A stretch of DNA of 64,000 nucleotides. It comes from Lachnospiraceae bacterium. GTDB lineage: Bacteria; Bacillota; Clostridia; Lachnospirales; Anaerotignaceae. Position 1 is the stretch's first letter, and every line of letters starts with the position of its first letter. The position numbers and the translations under genes were made by a program. The stretch is taken from positions 43,917 through 107,916 of the forward strand of contig CAJTKM010000009.1 of the NCBI GenBank assembly GCA_910576545.1, given 5' to 3'. Positions 41,753-49,926 of this stretch are shown here, piece after piece. The notes beneath the pieces are model-generated. The model did not search any database. It had not been told where the DNA came from and saw nothing but the letters and a program-made list of their open reading frames with translations.

Positions 41753-43117
41753 ATGAGTGAAAATAACAATAATTTAGCGAAAAAACTGACATTTTGGCAT
41801 GTATGGGCACTTGGCGTCGGGGCGGTTGTTGGCGATGGTATTTTTGTTATGGTTGGAAACGGAGCAGAAGCGGCAGGGCCAGCGGCGGTTTTATCTTATT
41901 TAGTGGCAGGTTTGCTGCTGATGTGCGTTTGTATGGTGTGCTGTGAGCTGGCTGTCGGTATGCCGGTTGCGGGTTCGCTGCATGCATGGAGCAAACGTAT
42001 GCTTGGACCTGCATTCGGTACGGTGGCGGCACTCTGTAACGCAACGATGAACACGGTATTCCTTGGCTCCGTTGGGCTGGCAACAGGGCGTATCAGTAAT
42101 TATTTCTTTATGTGGGTGGATGACCCGGGGCTCTCTTCTCTCATCTGGTCTGTACTCCTGCTGACGATAGTCCTGCTGGTAGCAATGAGCGGCGGCGAAG
42201 TAACTGGAAAGACGCAGTTGGGGCTGATTGTCGTATTGGTTGGCATTATGGTCGCATTTGCAGTGCTGGGGATTGCGAGCGGAAAGATACAGAGAGAAAA
42301 TTATGAACCGTTTGCACCCTTCGGTGCGCCTGGCATCATTGCATGTATAGGTATGGCGGTATATTCCTATATGGGACCGATGTCGCTGCTGACAACCAGT
42401 GAGGAAATTAAAGATATCCGCAATCTGCCAAAAGCGATGTTCTGGGCATTTGTTACAATTCTGGTAATTTATACGATCGCAATTGCAGTGGCTCTTGGAT
42501 TGGTCGATTATAAGACATATGGACAGATTGCGTCCCCGTTTACACAGGCGGCAGAATTTGCTTTCGGCGGCGCGGCGGGCTTTGCAATCAACTTTGGCGC
42601 ATGGATTGCGGCAGTTACTTGCCTTGTTGGTGAAATTTTTACGGTATCCAGGCTGTTGTTCGGCATGGGGCGGGAAGGCGTTGTACCGGAAGGCTTTACA
42701 AAACTGAATAAACGCCAGGTTCCTTACAGGGGTTTGTTTCTGGCGTATATTGTTGGTATTATACTGATTTTTGTGGAATTTTTCGGAGTGTTCCCGAATT
42801 TCTATGTAATGCTGGCAAATGTTGCCAGCGGCTTGGGCGCTACGACAATGCTGCTGTCAGTCATCAGTACAGTGCAGTACCAGAGAAAGTTTCCAGAGGA
42901 ATACCGCAGCCTTGCATGGCATATGCCCGCAAAAGGGCTTGTTGTAGTGCTGGCTTTGATTGGACTTGCTATCATTTTCTATGCACTGTTTGCCGCAGAT
43001 TTGCTCCTGTTCGCGTTCTATATTGGTACATTAGCAGTATTATGCCTGTTCCATCATTTTTATTCAAAACCGAACAGTGCGAAAATCACGCAGAGAAAAC
43101 AGGAAGAAGATGCCTGA
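41753..43117 (+). CDS. APC-superfamily amino-acid permease
   Basis: 454 aa with about 12 membrane helices. The ATG at 41753 follows AAGGGGA. Helix 1 has the APC substrate-binding stretch GVGAVVGDGIFVMVGNG (residues 22-38). Helix 6 has YSYMGPMSLLTTSEEIKDIRNLPKA, the conserved broken-helix region with the loop to helix 7. It should import an amino acid with a proton or by exchange. Its position at the end of the cluster suggests that it feeds the dehydrogenase/oxidoreductase above. It is co-directional with the cyclase, 132 bp apart. Confidence 0.9.
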   Translation: MSENNNNLAKKLTFWHVWALGVGAVVGDGIFVMVGNGAEAAGPAAVLSYLVAGLLLMCVCMVCCELAVGMPVAGSLHAWSKRMLGPAFGTVAALCNATMNTVFLGSVGLATGRISNYFFMWVDDPGLSSLIWSVLLLTIVLLVAMSGGEVTGKTQLGLIVVLVGIMVAFAVLGIASGKIQRENYEPFAPFGAPGIIACIGMAVYSYMGPMSLLTTSEEIKDIRNLPKAMFWAFVTILVIYTIAIAVALGLVDYKTYGQIASPFTQAAEFAFGGAAGFAINFGAWIAAVTCLVGEIFTVSRLLFGMGREGVVPEGFTKLNKRQVPYRGLFLAYIVGIILIFVEFFGVFPNFYVMLANVASGLGATTMLLSVISTVQYQRKFPEEYRSLAWHMPAKGLVVVLALIGLAIIFYALFAADLLLFAFYIGTLAVLCLFHHFYSKPNSAKITQRKQEEDA

Positions 43118-43175
43118 ACAAAAAAATTGGCGCCGGTATGTAAGAAAAGTGGGGCTCGGATGAATTAGGACGTCA

Positions 43176-43220
43176 TAAATTCCCCTCGGATATAGGAGCA
43201 TATAGCTGAGGGGAATTTTA
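43176..43220 (+). terminator. Terminator after the permease
   Basis: TAAATTCCCCTC / GAGGGGAATTTTA, a 12-bp stem with a 20-base loop, then GTACTTTTTG. Confidence 0.75.
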
Positions 43221-43261
43221 GTACTTTTTGTCTGATGGAACGGGGGAGGGAGGAACACGAT

Positions 43262-43756
43262 ATGATGATACGGCAGTTTATGACGGAGGACATCGTAAAA
43301 GTACAATGCCTGTTGGAGGCTGGAAAACCATATGTAGTGCCGTATCGTGAATATGTTTATTGGATATTGGCGAGGTACTGCAAAGAAACATGCTTTGTTG
43401 CGGAGCAGGATAATGCCATTTTGGGCTTTCTCGCAGCTCTCCCTTCTCCTGAAAGGGAATGTCTGTTTGTTTGGCAGATTGTATCTGAATATAGAAAAAG
43501 AGGCAAGGGGATTGGAATGCAGCTGCTGGAACAGGTAAAACAAAGCATGGAAAGGTTAGGATTGTATAGACTGGAAATCTCTGTTGACCCAGAGAATGCC
43601 GCATGCAACAGGCTTCTTGAAAAAGCGGCGGCATTATGGGACTGTCAACTGAATGTATCGGGGAAATATCAGGACGATACGTTTTCGGAAATTGTTTATT
43701 TTATGGAAATTCAAAAAAGCGAAGAAAGCAGGAAAGGATTTAGAACTTATCCGTAA
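43262..43756 (+). CDS. GNAT-family N-acetyltransferase, C-terminus supplied by a MITE
   Basis: 164 aa from the ATG at 43262 (GGGAGG upstream). GNAT pattern: IRQFMTEDIVKVQCLLE at the start and the acetyl-CoA loop IVSEYRKRGKGIGMQLLEQV near residues 75-95 (R-x2-G-x-G motif). NAACNRLLEKAAA follows. The natural end is uncertain: the last residues FRTYP and the TAA stop come from the MITE that starts at 43740. The fold up to about residue 158 is intact, so activity is possible. The substrate is unknown. Confidence 0.8.
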   Translation: MMIRQFMTEDIVKVQCLLEAGKPYVVPYREYVYWILARYCKETCFVAEQDNAILGFLAALPSPERECLFVWQIVSEYRKRGKGIGMQLLEQVKQSMERLGLYRLEISVDPENAACNRLLEKAAALWDCQLNVSGKYQDDTFSEIVYFMEIQKSEESRKGFRTYP

Positions 43757-43906
43757 ATAAGATACGTGCAGACTGCACAGCCAGATTTTTCGGCAGGCAG
43801 GGAGCTTTTTTGCAGGCGTACCGGGTGATACGGCAGGGAAAAACGACAAAGACTGCCGGAAAAGATGAAGCAGGATGTGCGTAGATAATTTACGGATAGG
43901 TTCTTA
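43740..43906 (+). mobile_element. MITE, copy 2
   Basis: 167 bp, same orientation as copy 1. Left end TTAGAACTTATCCGTAAATA; the right end, from the other strand, TAAGAACCTATCCGTAAATT, so the two ends agree over about 20 bases with two or three mismatches. Its first 17 bases are read as the last codons of the GNAT gene. It ends 27 bp before the ClC start. Confidence 0.85.
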
Positions 43907-43933
43907 AGGCCAGGGAAAGCTAAGGCGTGGGAA

Positions 43934-45229
43934 ATGGGGCATATGGAGGATATGAAAGAGAAACTTTATTCTGACATAAAAGAAATTTACGGAAAAAGTA
44001 AAATATTTATGTTTTGGGTTCTTTTGAGCTGTATGATTGGAATGATAGTGGGAATCGTTGGCGGAATGTTCCATTTAGCCCTGGAATATGTAACGGATTT
44101 CAGAATAAAAAATCCGGATATTCTTTGGGCATTGCCGCTTGCTGGATTAGGGATCATATTTTTTTATAAATTCATGGGAATGGAGAAGGATAGGGGAACC
44201 AATTTTATTCTTACAGCAGTCAGGGAGCGGAAGGAAGTGACTGGTAAAATTGCACCGCTTATTTTTATCAGTACGTGTTTGACGCATTTATGCGGAGGTT
44301 CTGCCGGTCGGGAAGGGGCGGCGCTTCAGTTAGGCGCAGGCATTGCTTCATGGATTGGAAAATTTGTTCATTTGAATGAAAAGGACGAACGAATTATTAT
44401 TATGTGCGGTATGAGCGCGGGTTTTTCGGCATTATTTGGTACAACGGCAACATCGGTAGTTTTTGCTATGGAGGTTGTAATGGTGGGCGTAATGTATTAT
44501 GCTGCTATTGTGCCCTGTACGATTTCCGCAATATTGGGTGCAGAGATTTCTGCCCGCATGGGAAACCATAAAACAGTTTTCCATTTATCCAATATTCCTG
44601 AAACAGTGTCTGTGGATATGGTTTTGAAAGTGGCTCTTTTGGCGATTTTCTGTGCATTTTTGGGAATGTTTTTTTGCGGCATAATGGAAACAGTATCGGT
44701 ATTGTATAAAAAATATTTCCCAAAGCCTTATATTCGGATTTTCTTCGGTGGATGCCTGATTGTTTTGTGTACATATATTTTTGGATGCAGAGATTATAAT
44801 GGTGCTGGAATGGATATTATCCATCTTGCTATTGCGGGAGAGGCGAAGCCGGAGGCCTTTTTACTGAAAATGTTGCTGACCGCCCTTACATTAGGGGCTG
44901 GGTATAAAGGCGGAGAAATTGTTCCTGCATTTTTTATCGGTGCGACGTTTGGCTGTACATTTGGAGGGGTTTTTCAGATCCCTTCCAGCTTTGCTGCCGG
45001 AATCGGCATGGGGTCTTTGTTTTGCGCGGTTACGAATTGCCCGCTAGCTTCTATTATATTATATGTAGAATTATTTGGGGTAGAGGGTCTGGGATACTAT
45101 ATTTTGGCCTGCTCTATCAGTTATATGCTGTCAGGATATCATAGCTTATATCAGGAACAGAGAATACTTTATTCAAAGTATAAAATAGAGTTTACAGACA
45201 AGGAGATTGGCCGGAGGAAGGGGATATAA
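43934..45229 (+). CDS. ClC-family chloride/fluoride channel or antiporter
   Basis: 431 aa with about ten hydrophobic helices. The gating-glutamate motif is present as GSAGREGAALQLG near residue 120 (usual GREGP; here GREGA). SAGFSALFGTTATSVVFAMEV follows, matching the next ClC helix. The first selectivity motif GSGIP, expected about 40 residues earlier, is not there (that stretch reads KDRGTNFILTAV). Such variants belong to less-studied ClC clades. It probably moves a halide across the membrane, perhaps with H+. The start is uncertain: ATG at 43934, 43943 or 43952. Composition is AT-rich. MITE copy 2 lies just upstream. Confidence 0.85.
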   Translation: MGHMEDMKEKLYSDIKEIYGKSKIFMFWVLLSCMIGMIVGIVGGMFHLALEYVTDFRIKNPDILWALPLAGLGIIFFYKFMGMEKDRGTNFILTAVRERKEVTGKIAPLIFISTCLTHLCGGSAGREGAALQLGAGIASWIGKFVHLNEKDERIIIMCGMSAGFSALFGTTATSVVFAMEVVMVGVMYYAAIVPCTISAILGAEISARMGNHKTVFHLSNIPETVSVDMVLKVALLAIFCAFLGMFFCGIMETVSVLYKKYFPKPYIRIFFGGCLIVLCTYIFGCRDYNGAGMDIIHLAIAGEAKPEAFLLKMLLTALTLGAGYKGGEIVPAFFIGATFGCTFGGVFQIPSSFAAGIGMGSLFCAVTNCPLASIILYVELFGVEGLGYYILACSISYMLSGYHSLYQEQRILYSKYKIEFTDKEIGRRKGI

Positions 45230-45454
45230 TTATTTTTCCGATGTGACTGCGGCGTATGGATCCAACATAAATATTTACTAATGTCATTCATAGGGCTTTT
45301 GCATTCGGGGTACTATCCTAAAAATGTAGGAGTTTTAATTAGGGTTCACTCCGCAACCTCAAACCGCCTGAAAGGCAAGCAAAATGGGCTGAAATATGGT
45401 AAAACAGGTGCAAAGGAATAGAGGAAAAAGCATGCACTTATAGGGGCGGAGCGG

Positions 45455-46371
45455 ATGTATAAGGATAACAGCCAACTGCGGAACGAAGATTTCGTGTTTC
45501 CGTATGAGAAACTGGATCCCGAAAACGATTGGGTCAAACGGGCGGCGCTGGTTCCATGGGAAGTGGCAGAGGAATGCTATGCGGTGCATTCGTGAACAAC
45601 GGCCACCCCGCCCATCTGGCGCGTATGGCATTGGGAGCATTGTTGATTCAGCGGCGGCTGAAATACAGCGACCAGTGGGTGGTGAAGCACATCGGAGAGA
45701 ACCCGAACTGCAATATTTCATCGGTATGAAAGAATATGTGCCATGTTCGTTCGGAGCGTCCACGCTGGTGGCGATTTGCCCAACAGCGGCACGTTGGTTC
45801 TGGATACCACCTGATGCCAGACAGATATCACCTGTCCTCAGGACATCGATTTGCTCAACCAGGTGCGGGAGAAAGCAGAGAAAACGGTGGACGAGCTATG
45901 CAAACTGACAGGACAGAAGAAACCCCGGATGTACCGCAAGCGTGCCCTGAAGGACTGCCTCCGTCTGTCCAAAAGCAAGAAATGCAGTACGAAAGCGATC
46001 CGTTCAGCGGTACACTAACAGCTGCAATATATCCGCCGGGACATGGGGTACATCGCTGAATTGCTTCAAAGGGGCATAAAACTATCCTCGAAGCAGGCAG
46101 AACGTTTCAATGCAGTCACCACTCGTCAGTCTGTCCCAGCTTTAGGCAAACCGTCCCCCAATCCGGTCTTTTCCTGTCAGGCAAAGAAACAGGAGTATCA
46201 GGACAGTTGCGACCGCAACGCTGTGGAGGGCATTTTCGAAACGGTCAGGATCGCTTATGGAATGGCCTGTATCATGGCTCACCTTCAAGAAACTGCTGTC
46301 TGTATCATTGGTGTTGCTTTTACTGGTTTGCCTCCTGCTGGCAGTCGCTTTTTTGCTGGAGTTGCGGAGTA
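45455..46371 (+). pseudogene. Degenerate IS1182-type transposase
   Basis: Pieces of one transposase lie in three frames. From 45455: YGKL-like start (FVFPYEKLDPENDWVKRAALVPWEVAEE), stopped after about 46 codons. From about 45598, next frame: GHPAHLARMALGALLIQRRLKYSD, then (E)LQYFIGM. From about 45900: KSKKCSTKAIRS, a stop, then MGYIAELLQRGIKLSSKQAERF. The rest of the DDE core is deleted, and the C-terminus KKQEYQDSCDRNAVEGIFETVRIAYGM with AHLQETAVCIIGVAF ends at 46371. Order and motifs fit IS1182 transposases. Clearly dead. MITE copy 3 begins 6 bp after it. Confidence 0.8.
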
Positions 46372-46376
46372 GACCC

Positions 46377-46544
46377 TAAGAACCTATCCGTAAATTATCT
46401 ACGCGCATTTTGCTTCATCTTTTCCGGCAGTCTTTGTCGCTTTTCCCTGCCGTACCACTCGGTACGCCTGCAAAAAAAGCTCCCTGCCTGCCGAAAAATC
46501 TGACTGTGCAATCTGCACGTATCTTATATATGGATAAGTTCTGA
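46377..46544 (-). mobile_element. MITE, copy 3 (inverted)
   Basis: 168 bp, reverse orientation to copies 1 and 2. Left end TAAGAACCTATCCGTAAATT, right end ATATGGATAAGTTCTGA. The centre has a good hairpin, CCGTACC-ACTC-GGTACGC. It directly follows the IS1182 remnant. Confidence 0.85.
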
Positions 46545-46635
46545 GTATTTGAAAGACATTTACAGTAGACGTAGTCAAAGGGACGGACTTATTTTGAAAA
46601 TGACTGAACTGTATTAAGGAACGAATCATGAAAAC

Positions 46636-46681
46636 TTACCGATTTTCAGACATTTAGGAGCTGAAAGCCGGTAATTTTTTT
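46636..46681 (+). terminator. Terminator before the phage-like cassette
   Basis: TTACCGATTTTCAG / CTGAAAGCCGGTAA stem with one bulge on each side, then seven T. I see no gene upstream for it. The stretch 46372-46842 otherwise holds only MITE copy 3. Confidence 0.7.
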
Positions 46682-46842
46682 ATTTTGCAATAATCAGGCA
46701 TTTATTCCCTTCTTTCCCAATAAACCTGAAACGATAGAGAAGACAGCGCAATGAGCAGGACTGAAAATTGGAGAAAGGAGAAGCTTGCGGCGGCTTTTGG
46801 GGAAATTGCCTCCCAAAAGCGGCTTTGCGGCAGGAGGTAGAA

Positions 46843-47049
46843 ATGGCAGGAAGACCCTTGGATGTGGAGATTTTTGTGCGGCAGAACGGAGAACTGCGCC
46901 CATATGGCGAGCTGACAGAGGAGGAAAAGCGTACGCTTTCGGAGAGCCTGAACAAGCGCGCGATTCGGGCGGCAGCAGGGCTGCGGGGATATGACGTAGA
47001 GTTTCTGGATTTCACGCAGGAGCAAAAAAAAGAAAAAAAGCAGGGCTGA
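46843..47049 (+). CDS. Small phage-like protein upstream of the holin
   Basis: 68 aa from the ATG at 46843 (AGGAGG upstream). MAGRPLDVEIFVRQNGELRPYGELTEEEKRTLSE... is soluble and charged with a basic tail. It resembles small proteins encoded before holins in Clostridial prophages, but I know no function. It starts a three-gene rightward group with the holin and amidase. Confidence 0.55.
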   Translation: MAGRPLDVEIFVRQNGELRPYGELTEEEKRTLSESLNKRAIRAAAGLRGYDVEFLDFTQEQKKEKKQG

Positions 47050-47160
47050 CCCTGCACAGCGGGAAGTTGTCCGCATAGACTGAAAGTAGGACGCGCTCCA
47101 AAAGGAAATGGGACAAGGCAGGGCGTGTCCTGTCGAGGTTCAAGGAGGGGAGGTATTGCA

Positions 47161-47544
47161 ATGCTGGAAATTGCGGAAGGAGCGGCGGCAAACCTGATGG
47201 TTCTGTCTGCGGTATTTGCGGCGGGCTTTTTGCTGGGCTGTGGGGCAGGGCGTTTTCTGCGCCAGCCCAAAAAGGAGCAGGAGAAAAAGGTAAAGGCATG
47301 GTTGCTCTGGGCGGTCACAAGTGCGGAACAGGAGATGCAGGGCGCGCCGGGCAGGCTGAAACTGCGGCGGGTGTATGACATGTTTGTGCAGCGGTTTCCG
47401 GCTATGGCTCTGGCAGTTTCATTTGATACGTTTTGCGAATGGGTGGACGATGCACTGCAAGAGGGAGTGGAACTGCTTACGGACGCAGATGCAGAAAGCG
47501 CGGACAGTACCGCAGAAAAAGGAAAGGAGAGCGACATGGAGTGA
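47161..47544 (+). CDS. Holin-like membrane protein (LLH type)
   Basis: 127 aa from the ATG at 47161 (AAGGAGG upstream). One membrane helix at residues 10-33 (NLMVLSAVFAAGFLLGCGAG) is followed by a basic segment and a helical cytoplasmic domain (KVKAWLLWAVTSAEQEMQG, then LRRVYDMFVQRFPAM). This layout matches LLH-family phage holins. It would make membrane lesions that let the amidase reach the wall. Its stop overlaps the GTG start of the amidase by 4 bases. Confidence 0.7.
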   Translation: MLEIAEGAAANLMVLSAVFAAGFLLGCGAGRFLRQPKKEQEKKVKAWLLWAVTSAEQEMQGAPGRLKLRRVYDMFVQRFPAMALAVSFDTFCEWVDDALQEGVELLTDADAESADSTAEKGKESDME

Positions 47545-48239
47545 AACGGAAAACGATACTTGCCAACAGAAGTAATTACGGCGGAAAACGCAAGAGAACG
47601 GACATTCGCTATATTGTGATTCATTATACCGCAAACGATGGGGACAGCGCGGAAGCAAACGGGCGGTATTTCCAGACACGCGTAACAGGCACGTCGGCGC
47701 ATTATTTCGTAGATAATACGGAGATTGTGCTGAGTGTACCGGAGGAGAGCACAGCGTGGGCAGTCGGCGGCAAAAAATACCCTTCCGCAGACAGCACGGG
47801 CGGCGGAAAGTGGTTCGGGAAATGCACGAACAAAAACAGCATTTCGATTGAACTTTGTGATACCATGCGCGACGGGAAGTATGATTTTTCAGAAAAAACG
47901 CTGGCAAACGCGGCATTACTCTGCAGGGAACTGATGCAGAAGTATCATATTCCACTGGAAAATGTGATACGGCATTTTGATGTGGTTGGAAAAATATGCC
48001 CCGCACCGTTTGTGGAAAATACGGCGGCGTGGCAGGCGTTTCGGGAAAGGCTGGGGGATGAAATGGTGGAAATGGTTCAGGTGGAAATCGACGGGAAAAT
48101 CGTAGACATGGAAGGGATACAAAAAACAGACGAGAAGGGGAACGCAACGAATTTTATAAAGCTGCGCGTTTTGGCGGAAATGCTGGGCTATGAGGTATCC
48201 AGCAGGGGCAGCATGGCGGTTCTGCGGAAAAAGGAATAA
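47541..48239 (+). CDS. N-acetylmuramoyl-L-alanine amidase (Amidase_2) endolysin
   Basis: 232 aa from a GTG at 47541. Catalytic zinc domain at residues 15-160: RYIVIHYTAND gives the first His ligand, AHYFVDN and the late RHFDVVGKICPAP motif complete the site. It should cut the bond between muramic acid and the stem peptide. The C-terminal 65 residues (EIDGKIVDMEGIQKTDEKG ... LRVLAEMLGYEVSSRG) resemble a copper-amine-oxidase-N-like stalk/wall-binding module. No signal peptide, so release depends on the holin. Confidence 0.9.
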   Translation: MKRKTILANRSNYGGKRKRTDIRYIVIHYTANDGDSAEANGRYFQTRVTGTSAHYFVDNTEIVLSVPEESTAWAVGGKKYPSADSTGGGKWFGKCTNKNSISIELCDTMRDGKYDFSEKTLANAALLCRELMQKYHIPLENVIRHFDVVGKICPAPFVENTAAWQAFRERLGDEMVEMVQVEIDGKIVDMEGIQKTDEKGNATNFIKLRVLAEMLGYEVSSRGSMAVLRKKE

Positions 48240-48257
48240 GAATAAGAACGCCGCGCG

Positions 48258-49673
48258 TCATTCTGCGGATAGAATCAGGCTGATACGCCGTTCTGCCTTA
48301 TGAAAAACGACTTTTTCAACGGCAGAGCAGAAAGCCGCGCGTTTTTCCGCAGGGGAAAAGCTGTCCATTTGCAGCATGGCGCAGAGGGAAAGGGACGAAA
48401 GGGAGGCCTCCGGCGGCGGGGGCGTCCCTTTTTTCTGTTCCAGAGCCTGAAGTGTTTCGAGCAGGGCGGTTTTATTTTTTTTGTATTCTTCTAATGTGTC
48501 TATACCATCCAGAAATGCTTCCTTGGCTTTTTCCAGACGTGCCTGTGTTTTGGCGATGGCTTGTTCCAAAAGCGCGGATTCTCCGTCATTTTCCGGCGGC
48601 TTGCGAAGGGCGCAGCGGCAGGGTGTTCCGGCAGCCTTATCCAATGCGGAAAAGATGGCTGGCAGGAGTGCGCGGGAAGAAAGCGAATGGGAAACGATAC
48701 AATTTCCATGGGCATAGCTGCCGCATTGCAGTGTAAAATGGGCTTTTCCGGCAGCGGAAAAAACAAGGCTGCGCCCGCACGCGGAGCATTTCACCATTCC
48801 ACTCAGCCAATGCCTGCCTGCGTCCTCCACGCGGCTATGGGGTGGAACTGTGCGTTTTCGCAGGCGTTCGGCGGCGGCGTCCCAGAGCGCGGCGGAAACG
48901 ACAGGCTCCCAGCTGCCCCTGGAGACGATGGATTCGGGGCTGTCAAAATCACGTCCGGCGGCACCGGAAGGCGTCCAGCGTGCATAGCCCTTATATACGG
49001 GGTTGTGCAGGAGGTAGGAAACGGCGCGTGTATCAAACGGATTGCGCCGGTTCGTCAGGCAGCCCATTTCGTTCAGGCTTTGACAGATGCGGAAGATAGA
49101 TTTTCCGGCGGTATACTGCTGGAAAATATAGGAAACGATTTCTGCCTGCTCCGGCACAATGGCAAGGCTTTTGCCCAAATTGCGGTAGCCGAAGGGCGCG
49201 TGCGCCTGATATTCGCCCAGAGCGGCTTTCCGCGTCATGCTTTTTTTGACCTCCTCGGCAAGGTTCAAAGAGTAATATTCCGCCATTGCTTCGAGCATAC
49301 TTTCATAAATGACGGCAAATTTATCATCCTGCGGGACAGGCTCCTTTACGGAAATGACGCGCACGCCGTCTTTTTTCAGCAGGGATTTATAAAGCACAGC
49401 GTCCTGCCGGCTGCGGGCAAAGCGGTCAAATTTATGGACGAGTATGGCTTCGATCTGGTTGGATTTTTTTCGTGCCTGACGGATCATACGCTGGAAAGCA
49501 GGGCGTTTTTCCGCGCTCCTGCCGGAAATGCCTTCATCAGCAAATACAAATTCATCGGGGACGGAAAAGCCGTTCTTTCGGGCGAAAGCAAGAATTTCTT
49601 CCAGTTGTGCGGCGGGGGAATATTCGGTCTGGTCTTCTGTGGAAACGCGGATATAGGCGGCGGCAATGGGCAT
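48258..49673 (-). CDS. Large serine recombinase (resolvase-recombinase-zinc ribbon)
   Basis: 471 aa from the ATG at 49673 (AAAGGAG 8 bases upstream); nine further N-terminal codons are open but not needed. The catalytic domain starts AAAYIRVSTEDQ (Ser 12 is the nucleophile), with DEGISGRSAEKRPAFQRMI and HKFDRFARSRQD. The recombinase domain is at about 165-275 (APFGYRN, then NPVYKGYA). The zinc ribbon CSACGRS ... C is near 315. A C-terminal coiled coil follows. It is similar in layout to phage integrases and SpoIVCA. It converges with the amidase gene; no att site is obvious. Confidence 0.92.
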   Translation of the reverse strand: MPIAAAYIRVSTEDQTEYSPAAQLEEILAFARKNGFSVPDEFVFADEGISGRSAEKRPAFQRMIRQARKKSNQIEAILVHKFDRFARSRQDAVLYKSLLKKDGVRVISVKEPVPQDDKFAVIYESMLEAMAEYYSLNLAEEVKKSMTRKAALGEYQAHAPFGYRNLGKSLAIVPEQAEIVSYIFQQYTAGKSIFRICQSLNEMGCLTNRRNPFDTRAVSYLLHNPVYKGYARWTPSGAAGRDFDSPESIVSRGSWEPVVSAALWDAAAERLRKRTVPPHSRVEDAGRHWLSGMVKCSACGRSLVFSAAGKAHFTLQCGSYAHGNCIVSHSLSSRALLPAIFSALDKAAGTPCRCALRKPPENDGESALLEQAIAKTQARLEKAKEAFLDGIDTLEEYKKNKTALLETLQALEQKKGTPPPPEASLSSLSLCAMLQMDSFSPAEKRAAFCSAVEKVVFHKAERRISLILSAE

Positions 49674-49841
49674 GGCGCTGGCTCCTTTGTGCGGCTTCAT
49701 TATCAGGATATTTGGCGGCAGGAAGTCCTATGACGGTTGTCGGGAAAGTTTAGGGTTTGACGTGGCAGGGCGGTTTTTGCGGAGATTTAGGGGCGGTTAT
49801 CTGTCAAAATATACCTGTTTTAGAAAAAATGTCGAAATATA

Positions 49842-49870
49842 TTGAAATCGGCGGGTATTCGGTGTAACAT
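49842..49870 (+). promoter_or_regulatory. Promoter of prs
   Basis: -35 TTGAAA (49842-49847), 17-base spacer, -10 TAACAT (49865-49870), 56 bases before the ATG. The 253-bp gap to the recombinase shows nothing else. Confidence 0.5.
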
Positions 49871-49926
49871 ATTGGTATAAAGTTTCTCATCATACGAGCA
49901 GATATAAATTAGGGGGATACCAGATT

